A stretch of 64,000 nt of DNA, taken from Bacteroidales bacterium UBA1735. GTDB taxonomy: Bacteria; Bacteroidota; Bacteroidia; Bacteroidales; Paludibacteraceae. The position numbers and the translations under genes were made by a program. How positions within the stretch are numbered: position 1 is the first letter of the stretch; the number at the start of each line of letters is the position of its first letter. Shown one piece after another: positions 18,116 through 27,247 of the stretch. The stretch lies in the NCBI GenBank assembly GCA_002315745.1, contig DCID01000016.1, positions 87,520-151,519 on the forward strand, in the 5' to 3' direction. The notes under the pieces are model-generated. The model had not been told where the DNA came from, made no database searches, and saw nothing but the letters and a program-made list of their open reading frames with translations.

Positions 18116-19167
18116 TATTTTTGTTTAATCAAATAGATCATTGTAGGATAGTGATCTCCATAGCCATCCAACCATACGCCAGCCTTATGGGTACGCAGGG
18201 GAGTACCTTTCTCTTTACCCTCCTGAACGGTGAGGAAAGATTTATTGAAGATCTGCGATTTCCAATAAGTCCATTTACCCGACTCCAGTTTCTCGTTCAT
18301 CATCGGTTCGGAGATGATGATCTGGTCAAACAAGTTCCAAGCGCCGTTATACGCGAGCGAACCGATACCGCGATCCAGTTTCTGCCAAAGGGTATTGAAT
18401 AGGCCTTGCATAGGCACTTCATCGCGCGTCTTCTTAGCCCCTAAGACTTCCGCACAACTGTGGTTATAAGGATCATCGTTCAAGTCACCCATGATAATGA
18501 TTTTCGCACGAGGTTCCTTGAGGTAGATAGAGTCCACGATGGATTTCGTGAGCATAGCCGCTGTGTCGCGCGTAGCGCGGGAGCGAAGTTCGCCACCATA
18601 ACGGCTAGGCCAGTGGTTAACGATGATATGGATCTTCTCCGGCTTATCGCCCTTCAAATAACCCGAGACGAGCAATTGGAGACGAGACTTCACCACGCCG
18701 CCGTCGGCATAGTGGCAACGTAACTCATGGCCACGCACATTAGTGGGCTTGAACAGATCTGGATTATAGAGGAAACCACAATCCACACCACGGCGGTCGG
18801 GACCCTCTAAGAGGATAGGCTCCATGGTACGACCAAACTCCTTCATCTTATCCGCAATATCCCGCAAGCAACCGATATTCTCCACCTCGCACACGCCTAT
18901 ACAAGCGGCACCACGAGGATCCTCATCTGTACCAATCTGTGACAAGGCATACGCCATGTTCTTCACCTTATGCTCATATTTGAGTCCAGTCCAGTGCATA
19001 CCACCATCGGGGAGATACTCATAATCGTTCTTACCCTCATCGTGAATCGTGTCAAACAAGTTCTCTAAGTTGTAAAATGCGATACAGCGAATCATTTTTT
19101 CGCTCTGCGCAGAGATGGTCAGCGACAAAGTAAGTGCCAAACCAAGCAAAAAATAGTTGTGTTTCAT
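18115..19167 (-). CDS. Endonuclease/exonuclease/phosphatase-family secreted protein
   Basis: Protein of 350 residues with a signal peptide (MKHNYFLLGLALTLSLTISAQ). The start is placed at the Met before this signal, not at the Met twelve codons upstream. The EEP fold is shown by FYNLENLFDT, GVCEVEN, DCGFLYNP, IIVNHWPSRYGG and GDLNDDPYN. These cover the metal-binding Asn, Glu and Asp-x-Asn plus the catalytic His. The substrate is not clear; extracellular nuclease or phosphodiesterase are both possible. It is the first gene of the operon read from the promoter at 19201-19232. Confidence 0.88.
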   Translation of the reverse strand: MKHNYFLLGLALTLSLTISAQSEKMIRCIAFYNLENLFDTIHDEGKNDYEYLPDGGMHWTGLKYEHKVKNMAYALSQIGTDEDPRGAACIGVCEVENIGCLRDIADKMKEFGRTMEPILLEGPDRRGVDCGFLYNPDLFKPTNVRGHELRCHYADGGVVKSRLQLLVSGYLKGDKPEKIHIIVNHWPSRYGGELRSRATRDTAAMLTKSIVDSIYLKEPRAKIIIMGDLNDDPYNHSCAEVLGAKKTRDEVPMQGLFNTLWQKLDRGIGSLAYNGAWNLFDQIIISEPMMNEKLESGKWTYWKSQIFNKSFLTVQEGKEKGTPLRTHKAGVWLDGYGDHYPTMIYLIKQK

Positions 19168-19200
19168 TGTAAAGAATATTAATTTTTTAAAAATCGGCTG

Positions 19201-19232
19201 CAAAATTACACAAATATTTTGATATATGCAAA
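19201..19232 (-). promoter_or_regulatory. Promoter for the EEP-DUF4290-prs-M28-sufCD operon
   Basis: TTTGCATATATC (-33) and TAATTTTG (-7) on the - strand, 34 bp before the ATG. It overlaps the divergent ssb promoter. Confidence 0.75.
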
Positions 19233-19248
19233 TTTTTTAGTACTTTTG
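19218..19248 (+). promoter_or_regulatory. Promoter for ssb-ilvE
   Basis: TTTG at 19218-19221 (-33) and TACTTTTG at 19241-19248 (-7), separated by 19 bp. The ATG is 26 bp downstream. It overlaps the opposing promoter, so the two may compete. Confidence 0.78.
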
Positions 19249-19274
19249 CACGATTTTTATAAAAAACAACTGTT

Positions 19275-19694
19275 ATGAGTAGCGTTAATAAGGTTATTTT
19301 AGTAGGAAACGTGGGGAGTGACCCCGAAGTTCGTTATTTAGATCGTGGTGTAGCGATTGCTAATTTTAACTTAGCGACGACCGAGCGCGGATACACGATG
19401 CAGAACGGCACGCAGGTGCCCGATCGCACGGAGTGGCATCCGATCGTACTATGGCGCAATCTCGCCGAGTGGGCTGAGAAATATGTGCGCAAGGGTATGA
19501 AGATCTATGTCGAAGGCAAGTTACAGACGCGCACTTGGGAGAAAGAGGGACAGGTTCGTCGCAAGACGGAGATCATCGCGGAGGATGTACAGATCATGTA
19601 TCGTCCGGATGAGTATCGCAACTTAGGTCACGAGGACGAATCTGTGGCAGAGCAGCAGCCTGTATCGGAACCCGAAGGAGATAGCATCTTCTAA
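19275..19694 (+). CDS. ssb: Single-stranded DNA-binding protein
   Basis: SSB of 139 residues with one OB-fold (1-110; SSVNKVILVGNVGSDPEVRY, the EWHPIVLW core strand and VYVEGKLQTR-like KIYVEGKLQTRTW). A short acidic tail ends in GDSIF, a variant of the usual D-D-I-P-F partner-binding tip. It protects single-stranded DNA in replication and repair. ilvE starts 2 bp downstream. Confidence 0.96.
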   Translation: MSSVNKVILVGNVGSDPEVRYLDRGVAIANFNLATTERGYTMQNGTQVPDRTEWHPIVLWRNLAEWAEKYVRKGMKIYVEGKLQTRTWEKEGQVRRKTEIIAEDVQIMYRPDEYRNLGHEDESVAEQQPVSEPEGDSIF

Positions 19695-19696
19695 CG

Positions 19697-20710
19697 ATGA
19701 AAGAGATCGATTGGTCTAAACTTACTTTTTCCTATACACCGACGGACTACATTGTTCGTTGTCACTATAAGGATGGGCATTGGTCAGCACCCTGTGCCAC
19801 TGCCGACCCGACTATATCTATCCATGTAGCAGCCGCAGCGTTGCAGTATGCCCAGCAGGCTTTTGAGGGATTAAAAGCCTATCGTCAGGCAGATGGATCG
19901 ATTGCTATTTTCCGTCCCGAACTCAATGCAGCACGGATGCAGGCATCTGCCCGCGCGATGTACATGGCGGAGGTGCCGACGGAGTTGTTTATGGATGCCA
20001 TCCAACTAGCTGTGATGAAGAACATCGATTACCTACCGCCTTATGGTACGGGGGCGACGATGTATATACGTCCCATCCTGTTTGGTACCACGCCCAAGGT
20101 GGGTGTTAGTCCGGCGAACGAGTTTGAGTTCTGCGTAGTAGTGACGCCTATTGGTTCCTATTATGCATGCGGATTCGGCACAACACCGTTTGTGATCAAT
20201 CGGCATATCGATCGAGCGGCACCGTTTGGAACGGGTGCGTATAAGGTCGGAGGGAACTACGCCTCCTCTTTTCGCGCCACCGAGCCTGCGCACGAAGCAG
20301 GTGTAGGGGTGGTGTTCTTAGATTCGGCGGAGCACCAGTACTTAGACGAATGTGGTGGGGCTAATATCTTCCTCGTGAAGGACGGCACATATGTGACTCC
20401 TAAGTCGGACTCTATCCTACCATCGATTATCAATCGCACGCTCATGGAGTTATGTAGCGACATGGGGATAGGCGTAGAAGAGCGACGCATTGCTGTCACG
20501 GAGTTAGGTACATTCCAAGAAGCCGCATCCTGCGGTACAGGAGCCGCTATCTCGCCCATTAGTCGCATCATCGACCCGGATAATGGTATCACATACGAGT
20601 ATGGGGAGCAAGCGGGCGAAGTGTGCCAACGGCTGTATAAGGCGCTACGGGACATCCAGTTCGGGCGCGTAGCTGACCAGCACCAATGGTGCTATATAAT
20701 AAAATCGTAA
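19697..20710 (+). CDS. ilvE: Branched-chain amino acid aminotransferase
   Basis: Fold-type IV PLP aminotransferase of 337 residues (EC 2.6.1.42), catalysing the last step of Val, Leu and Ile synthesis. The PLP Lys is in AYKVGGNYASSF, followed by the family motif LDECGGANIFLVKDG. FEGLKAYRQADG near the N-terminus is typical. The length is normal. The stop codon TAA (20708-20710) lies inside a 15-bp tandem repeat that fills the gap to the next gene. Confidence 0.95.
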   Translation: MKEIDWSKLTFSYTPTDYIVRCHYKDGHWSAPCATADPTISIHVAAAALQYAQQAFEGLKAYRQADGSIAIFRPELNAARMQASARAMYMAEVPTELFMDAIQLAVMKNIDYLPPYGTGATMYIRPILFGTTPKVGVSPANEFEFCVVVTPIGSYYACGFGTTPFVINRHIDRAAPFGTGAYKVGGNYASSFRATEPAHEAGVGVVFLDSAEHQYLDECGGANIFLVKDGTYVTPKSDSILPSIINRTLMELCSDMGIGVEERRIAVTELGTFQEAASCGTGAAISPISRIIDPDNGITYEYGEQAGEVCQRLYKALRDIQFGRVADQHQWCYIIKS

Positions 20711-20735
20711 ATTGTAAATCCGTAAATTGTAAATC
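20706..20735. repeat. 15-bp tandem repeat at the ilvE-POT junction
   Basis: Two perfect copies of CGTAAATTGTAAATC (20706-20720, 20721-20735). The first supplies the ilvE stop codon, and the second ends 5 bp before the next ATG. Confidence 0.9.
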
Positions 20736-20740
20736 ATTTT

Positions 20741-22267
20741 ATGTTTAAGAATCAACCTAAGGGGCTATTTGCCCTCGCGCTCGCGAACACGGGCGAACGT
20801 TTTGGCTACTACACGATGTTAGCCGTTTTTGCGCTCTTTTTACGCGCTAATTTTGGTTTGGAACCAGAAGCTGCTGGACAGATTTATGCAGGATTCTTAG
20901 CCTGCGTGTATTTTTTACCCATAGTGGGCGGTATCATCGCCGACAAGATTGGTTATGGTAGATGCGTAACGATGGGTATTCTCATCATGTTCGTAGGCTA
21001 TGTGTGCCTCGCTATCCCATTGGGAGGAGACGGATTGGCCATGGGTACGATGATATTCGCGCTATTGCTCATCTCGTTCGGTACAGGCTTATTCAAAGGT
21101 AACCTGCAAGTGATGGTAGGTAATCTATTCAACGAGCCCCAGTATGCGGATCGTCGTGATGCGGCCTTCTCGCTGTTCTATATGGCCATTAACATTGGTG
21201 CTATGTTTGCCCCCACGGCAGCGGTCAAGATTATGATATGGGCACAAGATTATATGGGTGTGAGTGTGAATGATAGTTATCACTTTGCCTTCATGGTAGC
21301 CTGTGCATCGTTGGTGCTCAGTATCATTATTTACTACGCCACACGTCCATGGTTCAAGCATGTAGAGAACTCGGTCAAGCAAGCCGCAGCCAGCGGCAAA
21401 GCCGTAGAGGAGTTAACCCCTGAGCAGACGAAGAAACGTATCATAGCCTTGTGCCTAGTGTATGCGGTGGTGATCTTCTTCTGGATGGCATTCCACCAGA
21501 ATGGACTGACCCTCACATTCTTCGCCAACGAGTTCGTTGACCCCTGCATAACGGGCGTACAGACCATGGCGTTTGATATCATGAACTTGGTATTATTGGT
21601 AGTGATTGTGTATGGTTTATTTGGTCTGTTCCAGAGCGAGAAAACGCAAGGTAAGGTCATCTCGGGAAGTGCCATCGTAGCCGCCGCCGCCATCCTGCTA
21701 TATAAGTACACACAGATATCCCCCGAAGGTATCTCTATTTCAGCACCTATCTTCCAACAGTTCAACCCCTTCTATGTGGTAGCGTTGACGCCTGTGTCTA
21801 TGGCTATTTTTGGTGCCTTAGCACGCAAGGGCAAAGAGCCTTCTGCACCCCGCAAGATTGCATATGGTATGGTAGTAGCCGCAGCCGCTTACTTACTGAT
21901 GGCTATTTGCTCCATTGGTTTGGCGACCCCCAACGAGCAAGAGTTGGCACGTTTAGCCGATGGTGGTGATTTGGTCAACGCCAATGTGCTGATTGCCACC
22001 TATCTGATTCTAACTTTTGGAGAGTTGTTACTCAGCCCTATGGGTATATCGTTTGTCACCAAAGTTGCGCCACCTAAGTATCAAGGTATGATGATGGGCG
22101 GATGGTTCGTAGCCACGGCTATTGGTAACTATCTAGTGAGCGTAGGAAGTGATTTATGGGGAGATATCCCATTGTGGGGCGTATGGAGCGTGTTCATCGG
22201 CGTATGCGGTATCGCAGCCATCTTCATGTTTAGCATGATGAAGAAGTTAGAAGATGCAACGAAGTGA
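20741..22267 (+). CDS. POT-family proton-dependent peptide transporter
   Basis: Inner-membrane transporter of 508 residues with about 12-14 helices (MFS, POT/PTR family). The N-terminal NTGERFGYYTM motif (E-x-x-E-R-F-x-Y-Y class) and GGIIADKIGYGR between helices 2 and 3 are diagnostic. It imports di- and tripeptides with protons. ilvE lies just upstream. The internal linker (about 210-240) is rich in Lys and Glu, as expected. Confidence 0.93.
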   Translation: MFKNQPKGLFALALANTGERFGYYTMLAVFALFLRANFGLEPEAAGQIYAGFLACVYFLPIVGGIIADKIGYGRCVTMGILIMFVGYVCLAIPLGGDGLAMGTMIFALLLISFGTGLFKGNLQVMVGNLFNEPQYADRRDAAFSLFYMAINIGAMFAPTAAVKIMIWAQDYMGVSVNDSYHFAFMVACASLVLSIIIYYATRPWFKHVENSVKQAAASGKAVEELTPEQTKKRIIALCLVYAVVIFFWMAFHQNGLTLTFFANEFVDPCITGVQTMAFDIMNLVLLVVIVYGLFGLFQSEKTQGKVISGSAIVAAAAILLYKYTQISPEGISISAPIFQQFNPFYVVALTPVSMAIFGALARKGKEPSAPRKIAYGMVVAAAAYLLMAICSIGLATPNEQELARLADGGDLVNANVLIATYLILTFGELLLSPMGISFVTKVAPPKYQGMMMGGWFVATAIGNYLVSVGSDLWGDIPLWGVWSVFIGVCGIAAIFMFSMMKKLEDATK

Positions 22268-22288
22268 TTTTAGATAATTGAGCCATTT

Positions 22289-22840
22289 ATGAAAAACGAG
22301 TTATTACATATAGCGGAATACATCGAGTCGCTGGAAGCGCGTATTGCTGCATTGGAGGCACAGGCGAAAGAGTTCGAGGCACGGGCGAAGGAGTTAGAAA
22401 GCAAAGTCAACGAGTTAGAGGCACAGCCTGTTCCGACCGTAGTATTGCCTACGGAGGAGACCCCTGCTAAGGAGACCCCTGTTGACCCTGTTCAGCAGAT
22501 CGATGAGCAGTTAGAACAAGAAATAAAAATGGCCACCTTAGAGGCTCGCATCATTGACTTGGAAGTTAAACAGGAAGAGCATCAAGAGGCTGTCAAGAGT
22601 GCCGTCAATGGGGCTCCTATCAGTGACCTGCGCCATGCGATCTCGTTAGGTGATCGATTCCTGTTCCAACGCGAGTTGTTCGAACAGAATGGTGAGTTGA
22701 TGCAAAAGACCCTGGAAGCGCTCAATGAGTTGCCTAACTTAGACAGTGCCCTCGCGTACATAGATAAGCATTTTGGTTCGTGGGACAAAGACTCCACCGC
22801 CTACCAATTGTTCTACACTATCCTGCAACGCCGCTTCTAA
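22289..22840 (+). CDS. Coiled-coil protein with a conserved C-terminal helical domain
   Basis: Cytoplasmic protein of 183 residues. Residues 5-48 are a heptad-type coiled coil (SLEARIAALEAQAKEFEARA), followed by a Pro/Thr/Glu linker and a second helix. The last 75 residues (ISDLRHAISLGDRFLFQREL ... ALAYIDKHFGSW ... LQRRF) form the conserved part. They resemble the C-terminus of unnamed Bacteroidetes proteins found near rsmI or DNA-metabolism genes. The function is unknown. It sits between the POT transporter and rsmI; the gap to rsmI is entirely tandem repeat. Confidence 0.8.
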   Translation: MKNELLHIAEYIESLEARIAALEAQAKEFEARAKELESKVNELEAQPVPTVVLPTEETPAKETPVDPVQQIDEQLEQEIKMATLEARIIDLEVKQEEHQEAVKSAVNGAPISDLRHAISLGDRFLFQRELFEQNGELMQKTLEALNELPNLDSALAYIDKHFGSWDKDSTAYQLFYTILQRRF

Positions 22841-22875
22841 ATCGTCAATCGTACATCGTCAATCGTACATCGTAC
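22841..22875. repeat. 14-bp tandem repeat filling the gap before rsmI
   Basis: Two perfect copies of ATCGTCAATCGTAC (22841-22854, 22855-22868) and a half copy ATCGTAC (22869-22875). The array begins on the base after the preceding stop and ends on the base before the rsmI ATG. Confidence 0.92.
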
Positions 22876-23565
22876 ATGTTATATGTTGTTCCGACACCGG
22901 TAGGTAATCTCGAAGACATCACGCTTCGGGCATTGCGTGTGCTAAAAGAGGTCGATTTGATTCTCGCCGAGGACACACGTACCTCGTCTGTATTGCTCAA
23001 ACACTACGATATACACACGCCGTTGCGTTCGCATCATAAGTTCAATGAGCATGAGACATCGGACGCTATGGCCGAAGAGATCATGGCTGGACGGAATGTG
23101 GCATTGATCTCCGATGCAGGCACACCGGGCATATCGGATCCAGGGTTCATGCTCGTTCGTGCCTGTGTAGAACGCGGAGTAGAAGTGCAATGTCTGCCCG
23201 GTGCCACGGCTTTCGTTCCGGCATTAGTGGATAGCGGGTTGCCGTGTGACCGATTCTATTTCGAAGGTTTCTTACCGCAGAAGAAAGGGCGTCAAACACG
23301 CTTGCAACAGTTAGCCAAGCAGGAGCACACCATCATCATCTATGAATCTCCGTTCCGATTGGTTAAGACCTTGGAGCAATTAGGGGAGTTCTTGGGCAAA
23401 GACAGACGCGCCTCCGTCAGTCGTGAGATATCGAAGAAGTTTGAAGACACGCAACGTGGCACACTCGCCGAGTTAGCGGAGCACTATAAGAAGATGCCAC
23501 CCAAGGGGGAGATCGTGATGATTGTAGAAGGCAGAACAGATAAAAAAACAGAAGAAGATGAGTAA
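22876..23565 (+). CDS. rsmI: 16S rRNA 2'-O-methyltransferase RsmI
   Basis: Tetrapyrrole-methylase-fold enzyme of 229 residues that methylates the ribose of C1402 in 16S rRNA. Motifs are PTPVGNLEDITLRALR, LAEDTRTSSVLLKHY, LISDAGTPGISDPG and LPGATAFVPALVDSG. The start is placed at MLYVVPTPVGN, the conserved N-terminus. The upstream in-frame part reads through the neighbour and the repeat. The flippase gene begins 8 bp before its stop. Confidence 0.95.
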   Translation: MLYVVPTPVGNLEDITLRALRVLKEVDLILAEDTRTSSVLLKHYDIHTPLRSHHKFNEHETSDAMAEEIMAGRNVALISDAGTPGISDPGFMLVRACVERGVEVQCLPGATAFVPALVDSGLPCDRFYFEGFLPQKKGRQTRLQQLAKQEHTIIIYESPFRLVKTLEQLGEFLGKDRRASVSREISKKFEDTQRGTLAELAEHYKKMPPKGEIVMIVEGRTDKKTEEDE

Positions 23566-25003
23566 TCTACAAGGTTTAGCCAAAGATACTGCCATTTATG
23601 GCATTTCGTCTATTGTGGGCAAGTTCCTCAATTACTTGCTAGTACCATTGTACACCTACGTGCTTCAACGCACGGCGGACTATGGTATAGTGACGAACTT
23701 GTATGCATGGACCGCGTTGCTACTCGTTATACTGACCTATGGCATGGAGACGGGGTTCTTCCGATTTGCCAATCGAGACGATTATGATGCACCATCCGTC
23801 TATCGCACTTCGTTTATGGCGTTACTCACGACCAGTGCCATCTTCGCCGTGCTATGCGTGATCTTCCAGCACCCTATCGCTAATGCGATGGGCTATGCGG
23901 GGCATGCCGATTTTATTGCGATGATGGCAGTGACGGTGGCTTTGGATGCGTTTGCCTCTATTCCGTTTGCGTACTTGCGTTACCAGAAAAGGCCTATCAC
24001 CTTCGCCGTACTCAAACTGCTATTCGTGATACTGAACATCGCGTTTAATATCCTCTTCCTGATCGTGTTGGGACTGCGCGATGTGCATTATGTGTTCCTT
24101 AGTAACATCTTAGCGACCGCTATACAGACGCTGATCTTGTTACCCTTCACCCTACCCCGCCATGGTCACTTCTCGCTCACGACCCTACGAGAGATGGTGC
24201 GTTATTCATTGCCACTACTGATATTAGGCATAGCGGGTATCATGAACCAAACGATAGACCGAATCATCTTCCCGTACCTATACGCGGGCGCGGATGCGGA
24301 CGCGCAGTTAGGTATATATGGAGCGTGCTTCAAGGTCGCTATGGTGATGATGATGTTCACGCAGGCTTTCCGCTATGCGTACGAGCCTTTCGTTTTTGCC
24401 AAGCACAAAGATAAGCAATCGGTGGAGGCTTATGCAGATGCGATGAAGTACTATATTCTGTTTTCGTACCTCATTCTGCTCTGTGTGATTGTGTATCTAG
24501 ATATCTTCAAGTACATCATTGGCAGCGCCTATTGGGAGGGGTTACGCATAGTGCCGGTGGTACTATGGACATATATCTTCCAAGGGATCTATTTTAATCT
24601 CTCTTTCTGGTACAAGTTGACGGACGAGACCAAGTATGGTGCTATCTTCTCGCTGATTGGATTAGCCATCACCTTGGTGTTACAGATCGTAGGAGTGCCC
24701 CGTATTGGTTATTGGGCATCATGCGGCAGCAGTTTAGTGTGCTACTTCGTGATCATGCTCATCAGTTACTTAGTAGGGCGCAAGCATCTGAATGTCCCCT
24801 ATGATCTTCGTCGAATAGGGTTATATACGGGTGTGATAGTGGTGCTCTTAGCCGCCTACTATGCTTGCGCGGCATTACTTCCGTCCATCTGTTCTCTGTC
24901 CACGACGCTCTACAAGATGAGCTTTGGTACCATCTTGATCATCGTCTACGCGCTCATTGCTTATCGCTGGGATATACGGTCTATCCTTCCTCATCGCAAG
25001 TAG
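23558..25003 (+). CDS. Wzx-like polysaccharide/lipid flippase (MOP superfamily)
   Basis: Polytopic membrane protein of 481 residues with about 12-14 helices. The N-terminal LAKDTAIYGISSIVGKFLNY and the placement of charged residues fit oligosaccharide flippases (polysaccharide_synt family). It probably moves a lipid-linked sugar across the inner membrane. No glycosyltransferase cluster adjoins it, so its substrate is open. It overlaps rsmI by 8 bp, and rlmH starts one base after its stop. Confidence 0.85.
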   Translation: MSNLQGLAKDTAIYGISSIVGKFLNYLLVPLYTYVLQRTADYGIVTNLYAWTALLLVILTYGMETGFFRFANRDDYDAPSVYRTSFMALLTTSAIFAVLCVIFQHPIANAMGYAGHADFIAMMAVTVALDAFASIPFAYLRYQKRPITFAVLKLLFVILNIAFNILFLIVLGLRDVHYVFLSNILATAIQTLILLPFTLPRHGHFSLTTLREMVRYSLPLLILGIAGIMNQTIDRIIFPYLYAGADADAQLGIYGACFKVAMVMMMFTQAFRYAYEPFVFAKHKDKQSVEAYADAMKYYILFSYLILLCVIVYLDIFKYIIGSAYWEGLRIVPVVLWTYIFQGIYFNLSFWYKLTDETKYGAIFSLIGLAITLVLQIVGVPRIGYWASCGSSLVCYFVIMLISYLVGRKHLNVPYDLRRIGLYTGVIVVLLAAYYACAALLPSICSLSTTLYKMSFGTILIIVYALIAYRWDIRSILPHRK

Positions 25004-25004
25004 T

Positions 25005-25475
25005 ATGAAGATTAGTCTCTTAGTCGTTGGAAAGACGATGGATAGTCGTCTAGTAGCGCTGATAGACGAATATCAGCAGCGTCTCAAGCACTATATATCG
25101 TTTGAGATGGTGGTCATACCCGAATTGCGCAACGCGAAGAATATGACCATGGAGCAGATCAAACAAAGTGAGGGCGAACTCATACTACGGGCTGTGACGC
25201 CTGCCACCGATGTGGTGCTATTGGACGAGCATGGGCACGAGTATAGGTCGATTGAATTAGCGGACTATCTACAGAAAAAAATGTCCGCCGGACGCGACTT
25301 GATGTTCGTGGTCGGCGGAGCATACGGGTTCTCCCCAGCAGTATATGAGCGAGCCAATGGTAAGATCAGTTTGAGTCAACTCACTTTCTCTCACCAGATG
25401 ATTCGGCTACTATTTGTGGAACAGCTCTATCGGGCAATGACCATCCTGCGCGGCGAGCCATACCATCACGAATAG
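25005..25475 (+). CDS. rlmH: 23S rRNA pseudouridine-1915 N3-methyltransferase RlmH
   Basis: SPOUT methyltransferase of 156 residues (YbeA family). It shows LLDEHGHEYRSIELADYLQ, the SAM-binding FVVGGAYGFSP loop and the C-terminal SLSQLTFSHQMIRLLFVEQL followed by YRA...GEPYHHE. The start at MKISLLVVGKT is the conserved N-terminus. Its last 66 bp overlap, on the opposite strand, the end of the convergent 557-residue membrane protein gene. Confidence 0.96.
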   Translation: MKISLLVVGKTMDSRLVALIDEYQQRLKHYISFEMVVIPELRNAKNMTMEQIKQSEGELILRAVTPATDVVLLDEHGHEYRSIELADYLQKKMSAGRDLMFVVGGAYGFSPAVYERANGKISLSQLTFSHQMIRLLFVEQLYRAMTILRGEPYHHE

Positions 25476-27083
25476 CGCCGTCACGATAGCCAACGATAAG
25501 ACCGCTATTGCCCATTTACGTCCCTTACTCATTTTGCGTTTAAACGGATCCTGCAGTTTAGTCATCGGGAACTGCACTTGCTCAGTCAAGGTAGCGCCAA
25601 AGAGCACGTTGACCATTGCATCTGCGTTGATCGCCCAGCCATTGGCATTGAGGATCGGCGCTAAGTTGCGACGATGCAATTTGATGGCAGCAATGAGCAT
25701 CGATGGCCCCGAAACGACGAGGATCAGACCTACTATCCAAGCCAAGAGGTTATACCAAGGCATGCTGTTGATACCACCAGCCAAGTTGCTTAAGAACGAG
25801 CCTATATAGCCAACCGCCATACCTATGGCAGCAAATATACCGGCGAACTTAGCGATATCGAAAGGTTGCGGTTTGTTATCCTCTTTTTTCTGCTCCGTTC
25901 CTAAGTTATCCACATGCTCTTGTGTCTGCGTGGTGATATCGTCAAACATTTTCTTATCCTTCTCTGCGGCGGACTTATTCACTAGATCGGTGATCCATTG
26001 TCCCAACTTACGATACGGGCTCCAGAAAGCCTGTTTGATGGAGATAGGGTTATCGATCACTTTAACGACGGTCGCATCCCAATCGTTGCCCTGACGGTCA
26101 TAGAAGATCGCGTTCTTGCCCACCGTTAGGTTCTTGATATCACCGGCGGTCACGGCTGCCACGATAGTCATCGTCTTAGACAACACCTTATTCACACAGT
26201 CGCAGTAAACCAAGAACATGCCACTAGCTGCCGCCTGCGCATTCTGCTTCGCCATATCATTCACTTGGATACAGAGATAGCAGGCACGTTGGTCAATGAT
26301 GAGGGTACCGGCCTGGAAGATGGCTTGCTTTTGGCGGTCGTAGAAATCGCTCCATGTCACGAAATTACGTAACAACTTATAGAAATCGCGATGCAATAGC
26401 AACAACTTATACAGATCCTGGTAAGGAGCATGAACAGCAGCCACAGCGGCTGCGTTACGTGCTGTCACATCGGCCTTAGCCTGATCATAGGCAGCAATTT
26501 TCTCCCCCATAGTCACAAACTCTTTCTCGCTTAGGCCGGGTTTAGCCATATCTTCTGGGATAGTTGCCAATCCCACTTTCTGCAAACGCGCTAAGCGGAA
26601 ATATTGCGTATAGGCATCCTGTTGCTCCTTATATGCCGCCATTACCTCGTCGGCATAAGGTGCTGCGGGTGCAGCCTCTTCATCCACTGTCGCCGCAGCC
26701 ATAACGGCTTCCACTTCGCTCAGATGGATCTCTTTCTGTCCCTTAGGCGCTATCTGTTTAGCCATCTTCGCGATAGCCTCATCATTGATACTATCTATGG
26801 CGATATAGTCCTCCTGACGCAACAAACCATCTACATTGTGCAGTCGTTGGCACAACCACTCGCCGGAGGCGATCACCTCTTCGACATGCAATAAGCCATC
26901 GCCACTAACATCCATCAGTCGCAGACTGCGCTCGTCCATCTCTAAGCCTATAACGGGACAAGAGAGGACAGTCCACATTTTCTTATCCAACTCACCTAAG
27001 TGACGAATATCCTCGCCACTGGTCATACGTACACGCGTAGTACCACCTACGCTCACAAAGTTCCATTTGTATGCCATAATCAT
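25410..27083 (-). CDS. Membrane protein with an EF-hand-like loop, function unknown
   Basis: Protein of 557 residues. Near residues 57-68 it has a calcium-binding-type loop, DVSGDGLLHVEE (D-x-S-G-D-G ... E). A long helical, Ala/Gln-rich middle part follows. Two or three hydrophobic segments appear at about 420-475 (FAGIFAAIGMAVGYIGSFL; LLAWIVGLILVVSGPSMLIA) and a final one near 520-545 (WAIAVLSLAIVTALFVMVWL). I do not recognise the family. It has its own promoter at 27100-27131 and stands as a single gene between two + strand groups. The 66-bp antisense overlap with rlmH is unusually long. Confidence 0.8.
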   Translation of the reverse strand: MIMAYKWNFVSVGGTTRVRMTSGEDIRHLGELDKKMWTVLSCPVIGLEMDERSLRLMDVSGDGLLHVEEVIASGEWLCQRLHNVDGLLRQEDYIAIDSINDEAIAKMAKQIAPKGQKEIHLSEVEAVMAAATVDEEAAPAAPYADEVMAAYKEQQDAYTQYFRLARLQKVGLATIPEDMAKPGLSEKEFVTMGEKIAAYDQAKADVTARNAAAVAAVHAPYQDLYKLLLLHRDFYKLLRNFVTWSDFYDRQKQAIFQAGTLIIDQRACYLCIQVNDMAKQNAQAAASGMFLVYCDCVNKVLSKTMTIVAAVTAGDIKNLTVGKNAIFYDRQGNDWDATVVKVIDNPISIKQAFWSPYRKLGQWITDLVNKSAAEKDKKMFDDITTQTQEHVDNLGTEQKKEDNKPQPFDIAKFAGIFAAIGMAVGYIGSFLSNLAGGINSMPWYNLLAWIVGLILVVSGPSMLIAAIKLHRRNLAPILNANGWAINADAMVNVLFGATLTEQVQFPMTKLQDPFKRKMSKGRKWAIAVLSLAIVTALFVMVWLAAQDGHCPIELFHK

Positions 27084-27099
27084 TATTTATTAAACGCTA

Positions 27100-27131
27100 C
27101 AAAGGTATAGTTTTTCGCCCAATTATCCAAA
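27100..27131 (-). promoter_or_regulatory. Promoter for the EF-hand-like membrane protein
   Basis: TTTGGATA (-33) and TACCTTTG (-7) on the - strand, 17 bp before the ATG. Confidence 0.75.
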
Positions 27132-27200
27132 TATATGAGGCTCTTTTTACACTTTTTGAACTTTTTCTACCTATTTATCCCGAAAAAATCGGGACAAGTC

Positions 27201-27231
27201 TTGCATATATCAAAAAAAAACGTTATCTTTG
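27201..27231 (+). promoter_or_regulatory. Promoter for the MBL-GT2-M23 group
   Basis: TTGCATATATC (-33) and TATCTTTG (-7) on the + strand, 17 bp before the ATG. A small CCCGA/TCGGG hairpin lies just upstream. Confidence 0.8.
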
Positions 27232-27247
27232 CGCGATTTTTTGTGTG

